A stretch of 64,000 nucleotides of DNA from Alphaproteobacteria bacterium (GTDB taxonomy: Bacteria > Pseudomonadota > Alphaproteobacteria > Rhizobiales > Devosiaceae). The position numbers were made by a program, and so were the translations under genes. Each line of letters starts with the position of its first letter. Position 1 is the stretch's first letter. The notes beneath the pieces are model-generated. The model worked only from the letters and a program-made list of their open reading frames with translations, ran no database searches and had not been told where the DNA came from. The stretch is from positions 62,001 through 126,000 of the forward strand of contig JAHJWO010000042.1 in the NCBI GenBank assembly GCA_018828145.1, given 5' to 3'. Shown piece after piece: positions 32,654 through 41,583 of the stretch.

Positions 32654-34060
32654 CTAGTGCCCCAGCGCCTTGACGATCTCCTCGGTCATCTTCTTGGCAT
32701 CGCCGAACAGCATCATCGTGTTGTCGCGGTAGAACAGCTCGTTCTGCACGCCGGCATAGCCGGCGGCCATGCCGCGCTTGATGAACAGGACCGTGCCCGC
32801 ATCCTCGACATTGAGCACGGGCATGCCATAGATGGGCGAGGTCTTGTCGGTCTTGGCCGAGGGGTTGGTCACGTCATTGGCGCCGATGACGAAGGCAACG
32901 TCGGACTGGGCGAATTCCGAGTTGATGTCCTCGAGCTCGAACACTTCGTCATAGGGCACATTGGCTTCCGCCAGTAGCACGTTCATGTGGCCCGGCATGC
33001 GACCCGCCACCGGATGGATGGCATATTTGACCGTGACGCCTTCCGCCTTGAGCAGATCGGCCATTTCACGCAGGGCGTGCTGGGCCTGCGCCACTGCCAT
33101 GCCATAACCGGGCACGATGATGACCTTGCTCGCATTCTTCATCAGGAAGGCCGCATCATCGGCCGCACCCTGCTTGACCGGACGATCGTCCTCGCCAGCT
33201 GCAGCCGCCGAAGCGCTGTCGCCGCCAAAGCCGCCCAGGATCACCGAGATGAAGCTGCGGTTCATGGCCTTGCACATGATGTAGCTGAGGATCGCGCCGG
33301 ACGAGCCCACCAGGGCGCCGGTAATGATCAGCGCCGTATTGCCCAGCGTGAAACCAATGCCCGCCGCCGCCCAGCCCGAATAGGAATTGAGCATGGAGAC
33401 AACCACCGGCATGTCGGCGCCGCCGATCGGGATGATCATCAGCCCGCCCAACGCCAGCGCCAGCAGGGTGATGGCCCAGAACAGCCAGGGGTCGGCCGAT
33501 ACGGTGAAAGCCCAGACCAGCAGCACGATGGCCACGCCCATCACGATATGGATGGCATGGCGCGCCGGCAGCAGGATCGGCTTGCCGCTCATATTGCCGT
33601 TGAGCTTGGCAAAAGCGATGACCGAGCCGGTGAAGGTGAAGGCGCCAATGGCCGTACCAATGCTCATCTCGATCAGCGCCTGGGCATGGATGTCGCCCGG
33701 AATGCCAATGCCGAAGGCCTCGGGGGCATAGAGCGCCGCCGCCGCCACGAACACTGCCGCAAGGCCGACCAGCGAGTGGAAAGCCGCAACGAGCTGGGGC
33801 ATGTCGGTCATCTTGACCGTGCGGGCCATATAAGCGCCGATGCCGCCACCAAGGCCGATGCCGCCGATGATCAGCACCCAGCTGACCCAGTCCGACGGCG
33901 CCGCGACCGCCAGCGTGGTGACGATGGCAATGCCCATGCCCACCATGCCGAACGTATTACCCTGGCGGGAGGATCTGGGGCTGGAGAGCCCGCGCAGGGC
34001 GAGAATGAACAGCACGCCCGAGACGAGATAGAGAAGGGCTGCAATATCTGCAGAGATCAT
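32654..34060 (-). CDS. pntB: NAD(P) transhydrogenase subunit beta
   Basis: A 468-residue protein: eight or nine membrane helices (domain II) and a C-terminal NADP(H)-binding domain III with VIIVPGYGMAVAQAQHAL, HPVAGRMPGHMNVLL and VIGANDVTNPSA. With PntAA and PntAB it couples proton entry to NADP+ reduction by NADH. The ATG at 34060 gives the usual MISADIAALLYLVS start. It follows pntAB by four bases. Confidence 0.97.
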   Translation of the reverse strand: MISADIAALLYLVSGVLFILALRGLSSPRSSRQGNTFGMVGMGIAIVTTLAVAAPSDWVSWVLIIGGIGLGGGIGAYMARTVKMTDMPQLVAAFHSLVGLAAVFVAAAALYAPEAFGIGIPGDIHAQALIEMSIGTAIGAFTFTGSVIAFAKLNGNMSGKPILLPARHAIHIVMGVAIVLLVWAFTVSADPWLFWAITLLALALGGLMIIPIGGADMPVVVSMLNSYSGWAAAGIGFTLGNTALIITGALVGSSGAILSYIMCKAMNRSFISVILGGFGGDSASAAAAGEDDRPVKQGAADDAAFLMKNASKVIIVPGYGMAVAQAQHALREMADLLKAEGVTVKYAIHPVAGRMPGHMNVLLAEANVPYDEVFELEDINSEFAQSDVAFVIGANDVTNPSAKTDKTSPIYGMPVLNVEDAGTVLFIKRGMAAGYAGVQNELFYRDNTMMLFGDAKKMTEEIVKALGH

Positions 34061-34064
34061 CGGC

Positions 34065-34427
34065 TCAACCCTTCTTCTTGTACATGGCCAGCATGCGCTG
34101 GGTGACGAGGAACCCGCCAAAGATGTTCACGCTGGCAAAGACCAGGGCGATGAAACCGAAGGCCTTGGAAACCCAGTTGCCGTCGGCCGCCAGCTGCACG
34201 CCCACGGCGAGCAGGGCACCCACCACGATCACCGAGGAGATCGCATTGGTGACGCTCATCAGCGGGGTATGCAGCGCCGGGGTCACCGACCACACCACGA
34301 AATAGCCCACGAAAATGGCCAGCACGAAGATGGCTAGGCGGAAGGTGAAGGGGTCGATCGCCCCGCCAATGGCCGCATGTGCCGCCGCGGCGATCACATC
34401 GGCGGTCTGTTCTGCCGTCGCTTCCAT
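34065..34427 (-). CDS. pntAB: NAD(P) transhydrogenase subunit alpha, part 2
   Basis: A 120-residue membrane subunit with three or four helices ([20 protein letters not shown], then [17 protein letters not shown], the conserved HTPLMS motif). In E. coli this is the C-terminal part of PntA; the separate gene is usual in alphaproteobacteria. Its ATG directly follows the pntAA stop codon. Confidence 0.96.
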   Translation of the reverse strand: MEATAEQTADVIAAAAHAAIGGAIDPFTFRLAIFVLAIFVGYFVVWSVTPALHTPLMSVTNAISSVIVVGALLAVGVQLAADGNWVSKAFGFIALVFASVNIFGGFLVTQRMLAMYKKKG

Positions 34428-36029
34428 TTACTTGGCTCCCTTGGGTGCTGCAGGCTTTTTGGCGGCGGCAGGCTTCTTTTCTGCTGCCGGTTTGCTGGCA
34501 ACAGGCTTGGCTTCTGCTGGCGCTTTGCTTGCTTCAGGCTTGGCGGTTGCTGCCGGTTTGGCGGCGGATGGCTTCTTCACTGCTGCCGGCTTCTTGACCG
34601 GGGATGACGCGGCCTTGGCCGCCGTGTCCATGACCGCGGTCGCCTTCCTGGTGGCAGCACGCTTGGCCGGCGTCGCAGGGGCTTCGGCAGCCGCGGGAAC
34701 GGACTGTTCAACACCTTCGGCGGCCTTGTTGGGCGTGTCGGCCATTGCGGCTATGACGGCAGGCTTGGCCGCGGCTGCCTTCTTGGCCGGCGCGGCCTTG
34801 GTCGCACCCGTCTTGGCCGGCGTGGCCTTGGCTTCGACAGTCTTGGCCGCAGCCTTCGGCGCCGCCTTGGCGACGGCAACCGGCTTGGCCTCGACGGCGG
34901 GAGCCGCGAAGTTCGGATGCACCACCTGGCCGTCGCGCGTCAGCACGGTCGCCTTGACCAGCTCGTCATCCCAGTTGATGGCGAGCTTCTTTTCCTTGGC
35001 GTCGATCAACGTCGTAACGAAAGCCAGGAGGTTGCGCGCATAGAGCTGGCTGGCCGTGGTCGGGATGCGACCCTGCACATTGGTGTAGCCGATGATCTTG
35101 ACGCCGTTATGCTCGATGACCTTGCCGGGCACCGTGAGCTCGACATTGCCGCCGCGCTCGGCAGCCAGATCGACGATCACCGAACCGGGCGCCATCGACT
35201 CGACCATCGCTTTGGTGATCAGCCGCGGCGCCGGACGCCCCGGGATCAGCGCGGTGGTGATGACAATGTCCTGCTTGGCGATATGGGTTGCGGTGAGCTC
35301 GGCCTGCTTGGCCTGGTATTCGGCGCTCATCTGCTTGGCATAGCCGCCGGCCGTTTCGGCCTGCTTGAATTCGTCGTCCTCGACGGCAATGAACTTGCCG
35401 CCCAATGACTCGACCTGTTCCTTGGCGGCGGGACGCACGTCGGTCGCCGACACCACGGCGCCGAGGCGCTTGGCGGTGGCAATGGCCTGGAGGCCAGCAA
35501 CGCCCGCGCCCATGACGAAGGCCTTGGCCGGACGCACCGTGCCGGCGGCCGTCATCATCATCGGCAGGGCGCGGTCGAATTCCGCCGCCGCCTCGATGAC
35601 ACCCTGATAGCCGGCAAGATTGGCCTGGCTGGAGAGGATATCCATCACCTGCGCACGGGTGATGCGCGGCATGAATTCCATGCTGACAGCGGTGACACCG
35701 GCCTTGGCGAGCGCCGCCACATCCTTGTCATTGCCATAGGGATCCAGCGCACCGATCACCAGCGCGCCCTTGGCGACACCACCGAGCGAAGCCGCCGTCG
35801 GCCGCCGCACGGTCAAGACGACCTCGGCACCCTTGAGCGCCGCATCGGCGCTGGCCGCAATCGTGGCGCCGGCCGCCGTGTATTCCTTGTCGAGGATGCG
35901 AGAGCCGAGCCCGGCACCTTTTTCCACCGCAACGCTGGCGCCGAGCGCAATCAGCTTGCCGACCGTTTCGGGGGTGGCCGCAACGCGGTTTTCTCCCTCG
36001 ACACGTTCGCGGACGATCGCAATTTTCAT
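34428..36029 (-). CDS. pntAA: NAD(P) transhydrogenase subunit alpha, part 1, with long basic tail
   Basis: A 533-residue protein. Residues 1 to about 374 are a normal NAD(H)-binding domain I: ENRVAATPETVGKLIALGA, FVMGAGVAGLQAIATAKRLG and IVDLAAERGGNVELT. About 159 further residues follow (375-533), consisting mostly of Ala, Lys and Pro in runs like AAKKPAAPKGAK, resembling a histone-H1 tail. Typical PntAA is about 380 residues, so the tail is an addition. The tail reads in frame without interruption to the stop codon, and pntAB follows immediately. Its function is unknown; it may bind nucleic acid, acidic lipid or a partner protein. Confidence 0.95.
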   Translation of the reverse strand: MKIAIVRERVEGENRVAATPETVGKLIALGASVAVEKGAGLGSRILDKEYTAAGATIAASADAALKGAEVVLTVRRPTAASLGGVAKGALVIGALDPYGNDKDVAALAKAGVTAVSMEFMPRITRAQVMDILSSQANLAGYQGVIEAAAEFDRALPMMMTAAGTVRPAKAFVMGAGVAGLQAIATAKRLGAVVSATDVRPAAKEQVESLGGKFIAVEDDEFKQAETAGGYAKQMSAEYQAKQAELTATHIAKQDIVITTALIPGRPAPRLITKAMVESMAPGSVIVDLAAERGGNVELTVPGKVIEHNGVKIIGYTNVQGRIPTTASQLYARNLLAFVTTLIDAKEKKLAINWDDELVKATVLTRDGQVVHPNFAAPAVEAKPVAVAKAAPKAAAKTVEAKATPAKTGATKAAPAKKAAAAKPAVIAAMADTPNKAAEGVEQSVPAAAEAPATPAKRAATRKATAVMDTAAKAASSPVKKPAAVKKPSAAKPAATAKPEASKAPAEAKPVASKPAAEKKPAAAKKPAAPKGAK

Positions 36030-36093
36030 GAATGTCTCCTGCCCGCCTGCCCGACGGACAGGCTCGGTTCAAATGCCTGTATGCGCTGGATGA

Positions 36094-36261
36094 TCAGGGA
36101 TTGATCAGAAAATAGAGGATGACCACGGAGACAGCCAGAGCGATGATGCTCCACTTCACGGCAGTGAGGAAGCCGTTGTAGGTGGCTTCGTGCTGGGCAT
36201 AATCCATCGGCGATTCAACCTGCAATTCTGCGTGGTGTTCGGGGCGGTGCTTAGTGGCCAT
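36094..36261 (-). CDS. aa3-type cytochrome c oxidase subunit IV
   Basis: A 55-residue peptide of the bacterial aa3-oxidase subunit IV family. The N-terminal half is hydrophilic (MATKHRPEHHAELQVES) followed by the hallmark MDYAQHEATYNGFL, then a single transmembrane helix (WSIIALAVSVVILYFL). The main oxidase genes are not in the window. Its position just upstream of pntAA is common in Hyphomicrobiales. Confidence 0.88.
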   Translation of the reverse strand: MATKHRPEHHAELQVESPMDYAQHEATYNGFLTAVKWSIIALAVSVVILYFLINP

Positions 36262-36315
36262 GTCGTCCTCGTTAGTCCAGTCGTCATAAAGTCTGAGAGC
36301 CGAAAGTCGCGCCCC

Positions 36316-38118
36316 TCAGGGTGAGGTCGCTTCCAGCTCGTCGATCAGCCCCTCGATCATGGAAAGGCCAAGCGACCAGAATTGGGGGTCCTTGGCGTCC
36401 AGTCCGAACGGCGCCAACAGCTCGGAATGGTGCTTGCTTCCCCCGGCCTTGAGCAGCTCGAAATAGCGCTCCGCAAAGCCCTCATTGGCTTTCTCATACT
36501 GTGCGTAGAGCGAGTTCACAAGACAGTCGCCGAAGGCATAGGCATAGACATAGAAGGGCGAGTGGATGAAGTGCGGGATATAGGCCCAGAAGATGTCATA
36601 GCCTTCATTGGCGATGATCGCGTCACCCAGCGATTCCTGCTGCACATCGAGCCAGATCTGGTTGATCTCTTCGGTCTTTAGCTCGCCCTGCCGGCGTGCC
36701 GTGTGGACCCGCCGCTCGAAGGTGTAGAACGCGATCTGCCGCACCACCGTATTGAGCATGTCCTCGACCTTGCTCGACAGCAGGGCAAAGCGCTGCCGGG
36801 GATCAGTGGTATTGTTGAGCAGGTGCCGGAAGGTCAGCATCTCGCCGAAGACCGATGCCGTCTCGGCCAGCGTCAGCGGCGTATTGGCCAGGATCGGCCC
36901 CTGCGCCGCCGCCAGCCGCTGATGCACGCCATGGCCCAGCTCATGCGCCAGCGTCATGATATCGCGCGAGCGCCCGAGATAGTTGAGCATCAGATAGGGA
37001 TGCGCGCTCGGCACGGTGGGGTGGGCAAAGGCGCCTGACAGCTTGCCGTCGCCGGTCGGCGCATCGATCCAGCCGCTGTCGAAGAATGGCGCGGCCACTT
37101 CCGCCAGCTGCGGCGAGAACTTGCCATAGGCCTCCATCACGGTCGACTTGGCGCTCTCCCAGTCCCAGGTCCGCTCGTCGCTGGTGGGCAGCGGCGCATT
37201 GCGGTCCCAGGCATTGAGCTTGTCCTTGCCGAACCACTTGGCCTTCATCCGGTAGTAGCGGTGGCTGAGCCGCGGATAGGCTGCCTGTACCGCCTCCTGC
37301 AGCGCATCGACCACTTCGCGCTCGACCGAATTGGCCATGTGGCGGCTGTCGGCAATGTCCTGATAGCCACGCCAGCGGTCGGAGATTTCCTTGTCCTTGG
37401 CCAGCACATTGGTGATGTGGGTGAAAAGACGGCTATTGGCCTTGAGCGTCTTGCCCAGCGCCTTGAACGCTGCTTCGCGCTTGGTCTCGTCTTTCTCGGA
37501 CAGCAGATGGAGCGTGGACTCCATGTTGAGCGTCTCGCCATCAACCTCGAATTCGAGGCTGCTGAGCGTCTCGTCGAACAGCCTGTTCCAGGCCGAATAG
37601 GCCGTGGTCGACTTGTCGTGGAACAACTCTTCAAGCTTGTCATCGAGTTGATAGGGCTTGGCCTTGCGCAGCTCGGCAAACCAGGTGCGATAGCGCGCCA
37701 GTTCCGCATCGCCGGCAAAGGCTGCTTCGAGGTCGGCATCCTCGATGCGGTTCAGTTCCAGTTCGAAAAACAGGGTTCGGGTCGAGAGGTTGGTCAGCGC
37801 CTCATTGGTATCGCCCATGAACTTGGCGCGGTCCGGATCTGTCGATTTCTGCGCATATTGCAGGAAGGCAAACGAGCCGATACGGCCACTGAGATCGCCC
37901 AGCGCCTCACTGTCCTTGATCGCCGCGATCAGCTTGCCGGCCTTGGTCAGCTCGACCAGCTTGCCCTTGTAGGTCGCCTCGAACGTCGCGGCGTCGGCCT
38001 TGGCCTTTTCAAGGTCCGCCTTGAACTCGGCGCTGTCACGACCGGGATAGAGATCGGACAGGTCCCATACCGGCAGGTTGCCGAGCTGGTTGTGGCCTTT
38101 CTGGGCGGCGGCGGTCAT
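36316..38118 (-). CDS. pepF: M3 family oligoendopeptidase F
   Basis: A 600-residue zinc metallopeptidase. The catalytic HEXXH motif is in MTLAHELGHGVHQ, with the third ligand Glu in ETASVFGEMLTF downstream. The C-terminal DIFWAYIPHFIHSPFYVYAY segment matches the M3B oligoendopeptidase F group. It should degrade short cytosolic peptides. A CGGAGAA site precedes the ATG. Confidence 0.95.
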   Translation of the reverse strand: MTAAAQKGHNQLGNLPVWDLSDLYPGRDSAEFKADLEKAKADAATFEATYKGKLVELTKAGKLIAAIKDSEALGDLSGRIGSFAFLQYAQKSTDPDRAKFMGDTNEALTNLSTRTLFFELELNRIEDADLEAAFAGDAELARYRTWFAELRKAKPYQLDDKLEELFHDKSTTAYSAWNRLFDETLSSLEFEVDGETLNMESTLHLLSEKDETKREAAFKALGKTLKANSRLFTHITNVLAKDKEISDRWRGYQDIADSRHMANSVEREVVDALQEAVQAAYPRLSHRYYRMKAKWFGKDKLNAWDRNAPLPTSDERTWDWESAKSTVMEAYGKFSPQLAEVAAPFFDSGWIDAPTGDGKLSGAFAHPTVPSAHPYLMLNYLGRSRDIMTLAHELGHGVHQRLAAAQGPILANTPLTLAETASVFGEMLTFRHLLNNTTDPRQRFALLSSKVEDMLNTVVRQIAFYTFERRVHTARRQGELKTEEINQIWLDVQQESLGDAIIANEGYDIFWAYIPHFIHSPFYVYAYAFGDCLVNSLYAQYEKANEGFAERYFELLKAGGSKHHSELLAPFGLDAKDPQFWSLGLSMIEGLIDELEATSP

Positions 38119-38226
38119 GGCTGTTCTCCGGCTGGTCCAATTGCGGGCGGACCTTAGCCAGCGGGACCCGCGCTGTGAAGGGCGGGTCCGACAATTCCAT
38201 CGCGCTGCGACAAGCCGCCTGGGGCT

Positions 38227-38406
38227 TTATTGCGTCGGCATCTCCGCCACCGGCGTCTGGTTGGCGGCCGGGGTCACCGATCCCATACGCGCGCTGCCCA
38301 TCATCACCAGGGTGCCCACAGCCAGGGCACCAATGATCCAGAGGGCCCCCGCCAGCAGCGAAAAGCCCTCCATGAATTCCAGTCCAGTATAACCGCGATG
38401 TTCCAT
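38227..38406 (-). CDS. small single-helix membrane protein
   Basis: A 59-residue protein with one transmembrane helix (FSLLAGALWIIGALAVGTLV) and a proline-rich C-terminus. AGGAGG lies five bases before the ATG at 38406, strong support for translation. No family was recognised. It follows the LysR gene in the same direction. Confidence 0.65.
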   Translation of the reverse strand: MEHRGYTGLEFMEGFSLLAGALWIIGALAVGTLVMMGSARMGSVTPAANQTPVAEMPTQ

Positions 38407-38456
38407 GGCATCCTCCTGCCACAGCAACACCGGATCGGGCATTTCGGTTGCCTGGC

Positions 38457-39368
38457 TCAGTCTCGCCGCGCCGCCCCGGCCAGTGCGGCGACCAGCATGT
38501 CGATGAAGTGGCGGACCTTGCCCTCCAGATGCCGTCGATGGGGATAGAGCGCTACGATCGATACCGTGCCTGCATTGACCGATGGCAGCAGCAAGCGCAG
38601 GCGCCCCGCCTGCACATCGTCATCGACCAGAAAGCCCGGCAACAGGCCGATCCCCATCCCGGCCAGCGCCGCATCCCGCAAGGCCTCGCCGCTATCGAGC
38701 CGAAGTCGGCTGCGTCCCTGCGCAACCACGCTGGTGCCATCCGCCTCCTGCAGGTGCCAGGTCATCCGCTCGTTGCTTCTGGCATGGAAGAGCAGATCAT
38801 GTCTGGTCAGGTGTTCGGTCGAGGCAGGCTGGCCGCGCCGATCCAGATAGGCAGGGGAGGCACAGAGCCGGACCGGGTCGCGCAGGATGACGCGGGAAAT
38901 CAGGCCTGGACTCGGATCGGTGACGCCGATGCGAATGGCCAGGTCAAACCCGTCCTCGACAATGCCAGCGACATGGTCGGAAAAACTCATCTCGACCTGC
39001 ATACCTGGCCATGCCTCGAGATAGTGGCGCACGACGGGCAATACCAGCCGGCGTCCGAAGGCATCGGCTACGGTGACACGCAACACGCCGCGCGGTTGCC
39101 CGGACGCCGGCCCGATGCTCCGCTCTGCAGCGTCCATCGCCTCCCGAATGCCCTGCCCTGCGGCATAGAGGCTGCGACCATCATCGGTCAGGCTCAATGC
39201 GCGTGTCGTGCGGTTCAACAGGCGGGTGGCGAACCGCGTCTCGAGCCTTGCGACCGCCTTGCCGGCGGCCGAGCGCGAGAGACCCAGCGCCCTGCCCCCG
39301 GCGACGAAACTGCCGCTGTCCAGAACAGACATGAAGATCAGGATGTCGTTGACGTCGGAGCTGTTCAT
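38457..39368 (-). CDS. LysR family transcriptional regulator
   Basis: A 303-residue LysR-type regulator. The N-terminal winged helix-turn-helix covers residues about 6-65 (GSFVAGGRALGLSRSAAGKA as HTH), followed by a periplasmic-binding-protein-like effector domain. It belongs to the CrgA-like group by overall look. It is divergent from a RidA family gene over a 119-base region containing a dyad, so RidA is its likely target. The start at 39368 is preferred over an upstream ATG, which adds 20 non-conserved residues. Confidence 0.92.
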   Translation of the reverse strand: MNSSDVNDILIFMSVLDSGSFVAGGRALGLSRSAAGKAVARLETRFATRLLNRTTRALSLTDDGRSLYAAGQGIREAMDAAERSIGPASGQPRGVLRVTVADAFGRRLVLPVVRHYLEAWPGMQVEMSFSDHVAGIVEDGFDLAIRIGVTDPSPGLISRVILRDPVRLCASPAYLDRRGQPASTEHLTRHDLLFHARSNERMTWHLQEADGTSVVAQGRSRLRLDSGEALRDAALAGMGIGLLPGFLVDDDVQAGRLRLLLPSVNAGTVSIVALYPHRRHLEGKVRHFIDMLVAALAGAARRD

Positions 39369-39375
39369 GGTCCCG

Positions 39376-39429
39376 ATTGACGAATCTTGGTCGCCGCTAA
39401 CGGGACGCCTGTTCGCCCAAGAAATCAAT
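39376..39429. promoter_or_regulatory. dyad in the lysR-ridA divergent promoter
   Basis: ATTGA-N4-TCTTGG at 39376-39390 is mirrored by CCAAGA-N2-TCAAT at 39417-39429. Two related inverted half-sites 26 bases apart between a LysR gene and its neighbour fit the two-site binding typical of LysR tetramers. Confidence 0.5.
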
Positions 39430-39487
39430 ACATGGACTCAGATGGCGACGCCCAGTGGCGCCGCCGATGCAACCAGAGGACAGAACC

Positions 39488-39892
39488 ATGAACCCGATAG
39501 CCCGCATCAACCCCACAACCTTGCCCGATGCCGCGAGCGCCGGTTACGCCCAGATATCGGTAGTCCCGCCCGGACCGCTGGCATTCGTATCCGGACAGGT
39601 GGCATGGCGGCGCATGGGGGGCGCAAAGCCCGGCACCCTGTCCGAGCAGACCGATACCGTGATCGAAAACCTGTCCGCCGCTCTTGAGGCCCTGGCCGCC
39701 CGCCCCAGCGACATTGTCCAGTTGCGCATCTACCTGACGGACCTGCGCGCCGAGACGCAGGACATCGTCATGGGCAAGCTTGCGGCATTTCTGGATGGTA
39801 CCCTGCCCAGCCTCACCGGCGTCGGCGTCGTCAACCTTGCCGCGCCCGACCTGCAGATCGAGATCGAGATGGTGGTCCGTATTCCAGATTGA
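39488..39892 (+). CDS. RidA/YjgF-YER057c family protein
   Basis: A 134-residue protein. Landmarks are the N-terminal INPTTLPDA, LAFVSGQVAW, the long helix VIENLSAALEALAARPSDIV and the C-terminal LQIEIEMVVRI. RidA hydrolyses reactive enamine/imine intermediates; many paralogues have other deaminase-like roles. The canonical arginine near the C-terminus (IE..A.A) is partly changed, so the subclass is uncertain. The gene is divergent from a LysR regulator. Confidence 0.85.
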   Translation: MNPIARINPTTLPDAASAGYAQISVVPPGPLAFVSGQVAWRRMGGAKPGTLSEQTDTVIENLSAALEALAARPSDIVQLRIYLTDLRAETQDIVMGKLAAFLDGTLPSLTGVGVVNLAAPDLQIEIEMVVRIPD

Positions 39893-40031
39893 CGCGACGG
39901 GCGGCGGCGGCATTGACGCTGTCGCCCGGCCATCCAAATGCCCATGCTTAATCGCCCCTTAACTCCCTCCGCCCATCTTGTTCCCAAAACGGCACACGAT
40001 TCGATGCCGCATCAAGAAGACTGGAGCCTGG

Positions 40032-41519
40032 ATGACGCGTGTTCTCGTAGTTGATGATGATCCGGTTCAGCTGCGCCTCACGGCCGAGGTCGCCAACCGG
40101 GCCGGCTTCAAGCCGCTGACCGCGACCGGCGGCGAGCAGGCGCTCGCCATCCTGCGCGATGACCGCAATATCGGCGCCATGATCCTCGACCTCGTCATGC
40201 CCGACCTCGACGGCATGGGCGTGATGGACGCCATGCGCCGCGAAGGACTGACCACGCCGGTCATCATCCAGACTGCCAATGCCTCGCTCGAAACGGTCAT
40301 CTCGGCCATGCGCAATGGCGCCGCCGACTATTTCGTCAAGCCCGTGGCGCCCGAGCGGCTGGTCATCTCGCTGCGCAATGCGATGAAGCTCGACGCGCTC
40401 GAGGCCGCCATCCGCTCCGAACGTGCCCGCAAGAGCGGCACCTTTACCAGCGCCGACATGATCGCCAAGGCGCCGCCCATGGCGCGCGTCCTGACGCTCT
40501 GCGCCAAGGCCGGCAAATCCAATATCCCGGTGCTGGTCGAGGGCGAGACCGGCGTCGGCAAGGAGCTGATCGCCCGCATCATCCAGGGCAGCGGTGACCG
40601 CGCCGGCAAGCCCTTCATCACCGTCAACTGCGGCGCCATCCCGCCCAACCTGGTCGAGTCGGTGCTGTTCGGCCACAAGAAGGGCGCCTTTACCGGCGCC
40701 GTGGCGGACCAGCAGGGCAAGTTTGCCGATGCCCATGGCGGCACGCTGTTTCTCGATGAGGTGGGTGAGCTGCCGCTCGACACCCAGGTCAAGCTGCTCC
40801 GCGTGCTGCAGGAGGGCGAGATCGAGCCCATCGGCGCGACCCGCCCCGAGCGGGTCAATGTCCGCGTCATCTCGGCGACCAATCGGCGCCTGCTGAACCT
40901 GGCCAAATCCGGCGAATTCCGCGAAGACCTCTACTACCGGCTCAACGTCTTTCCCATCTACGTGCCGCCGCTGCGCGAGCGCATGGAAGATGTCCCGGCG
41001 CTGGTCGCCATGTTCATCGCGCGGTTCAGCGCCGAGGCGGGCAAGCGCATCCTGGGCATTTCCCCGCCCGCCCTCGACCTGCTGCTGTCCTATGACTGGC
41101 CGGGCAATATCCGCCAGCTGGAAAACGCGGTCTACCGCGCCATCGTGCTGACCGATGGCGCCTTCCTCGAAACCGTCGACTTCCCGCAGATCTTCTCCCA
41201 GACCGCCGGTCGCGACCAGGCGGTCAGGGCCATCGAGGCCGTGCCGGTGCCGGCTGCCCCGACCCATATCGACATCGCCTCCGCCCGCCAGCGCGCCATC
41301 TTCGACATGCCCGCCCCGGCGCCCGACCGCTTCCTCGCGCCGACCGGGGAAATCGCAGCCCTATCCGACATCGAACGCGCCGCAATCGTCTTCGCGATCG
41401 AGCATCATGGCGGCCGCATGTCGCGGGTTGCCCGCGCGCTCAAGATCGGCCGCTCGACGCTCTACCGCAAGCTGCACGAATATGGCCTCGCCGACGAGCT
41501 GATCAACGACGCCGCCTGA
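40032..41519 (+). CDS. sigma54-dependent response regulator (NtrC family)
   Basis: A 495-residue protein with three domains: a receiver domain (residues 1-120, VLVVDDDP, phosphoacceptor in MILDLVMPD, Lys in FVKPV), an AAA+ sigma54-activation domain (residues about 145-375, GETGVGKE, the sigma54 contact loop GAFTGA, and LFLDEVGELP), and a C-terminal Fis-type helix-turn-helix (RVARALKIGRSTLYRKLHEY). No histidine kinase gene is adjacent. The ATG at 40032 starts directly at the receiver domain. It precedes an exporter cassette by 64 bases. Confidence 0.94.
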   Translation: MTRVLVVDDDPVQLRLTAEVANRAGFKPLTATGGEQALAILRDDRNIGAMILDLVMPDLDGMGVMDAMRREGLTTPVIIQTANASLETVISAMRNGAADYFVKPVAPERLVISLRNAMKLDALEAAIRSERARKSGTFTSADMIAKAPPMARVLTLCAKAGKSNIPVLVEGETGVGKELIARIIQGSGDRAGKPFITVNCGAIPPNLVESVLFGHKKGAFTGAVADQQGKFADAHGGTLFLDEVGELPLDTQVKLLRVLQEGEIEPIGATRPERVNVRVISATNRRLLNLAKSGEFREDLYYRLNVFPIYVPPLRERMEDVPALVAMFIARFSAEAGKRILGISPPALDLLLSYDWPGNIRQLENAVYRAIVLTDGAFLETVDFPQIFSQTAGRDQAVRAIEAVPVPAAPTHIDIASARQRAIFDMPAPAPDRFLAPTGEIAALSDIERAAIVFAIEHHGGRMSRVARALKIGRSTLYRKLHEYGLADELINDAA

Positions 41520-41583
41520 GACCGTAGCATCCATCTGACGGCGCCGGAGAATCGGCTAATGTTCCCCGCCAGGGGGACATGAC

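Noticed and set aside
36060-36085. tRNA T-arm-like GGTTCAAAT
   Set aside because: No acceptor, D-arm or anticodon arm can be formed around it.
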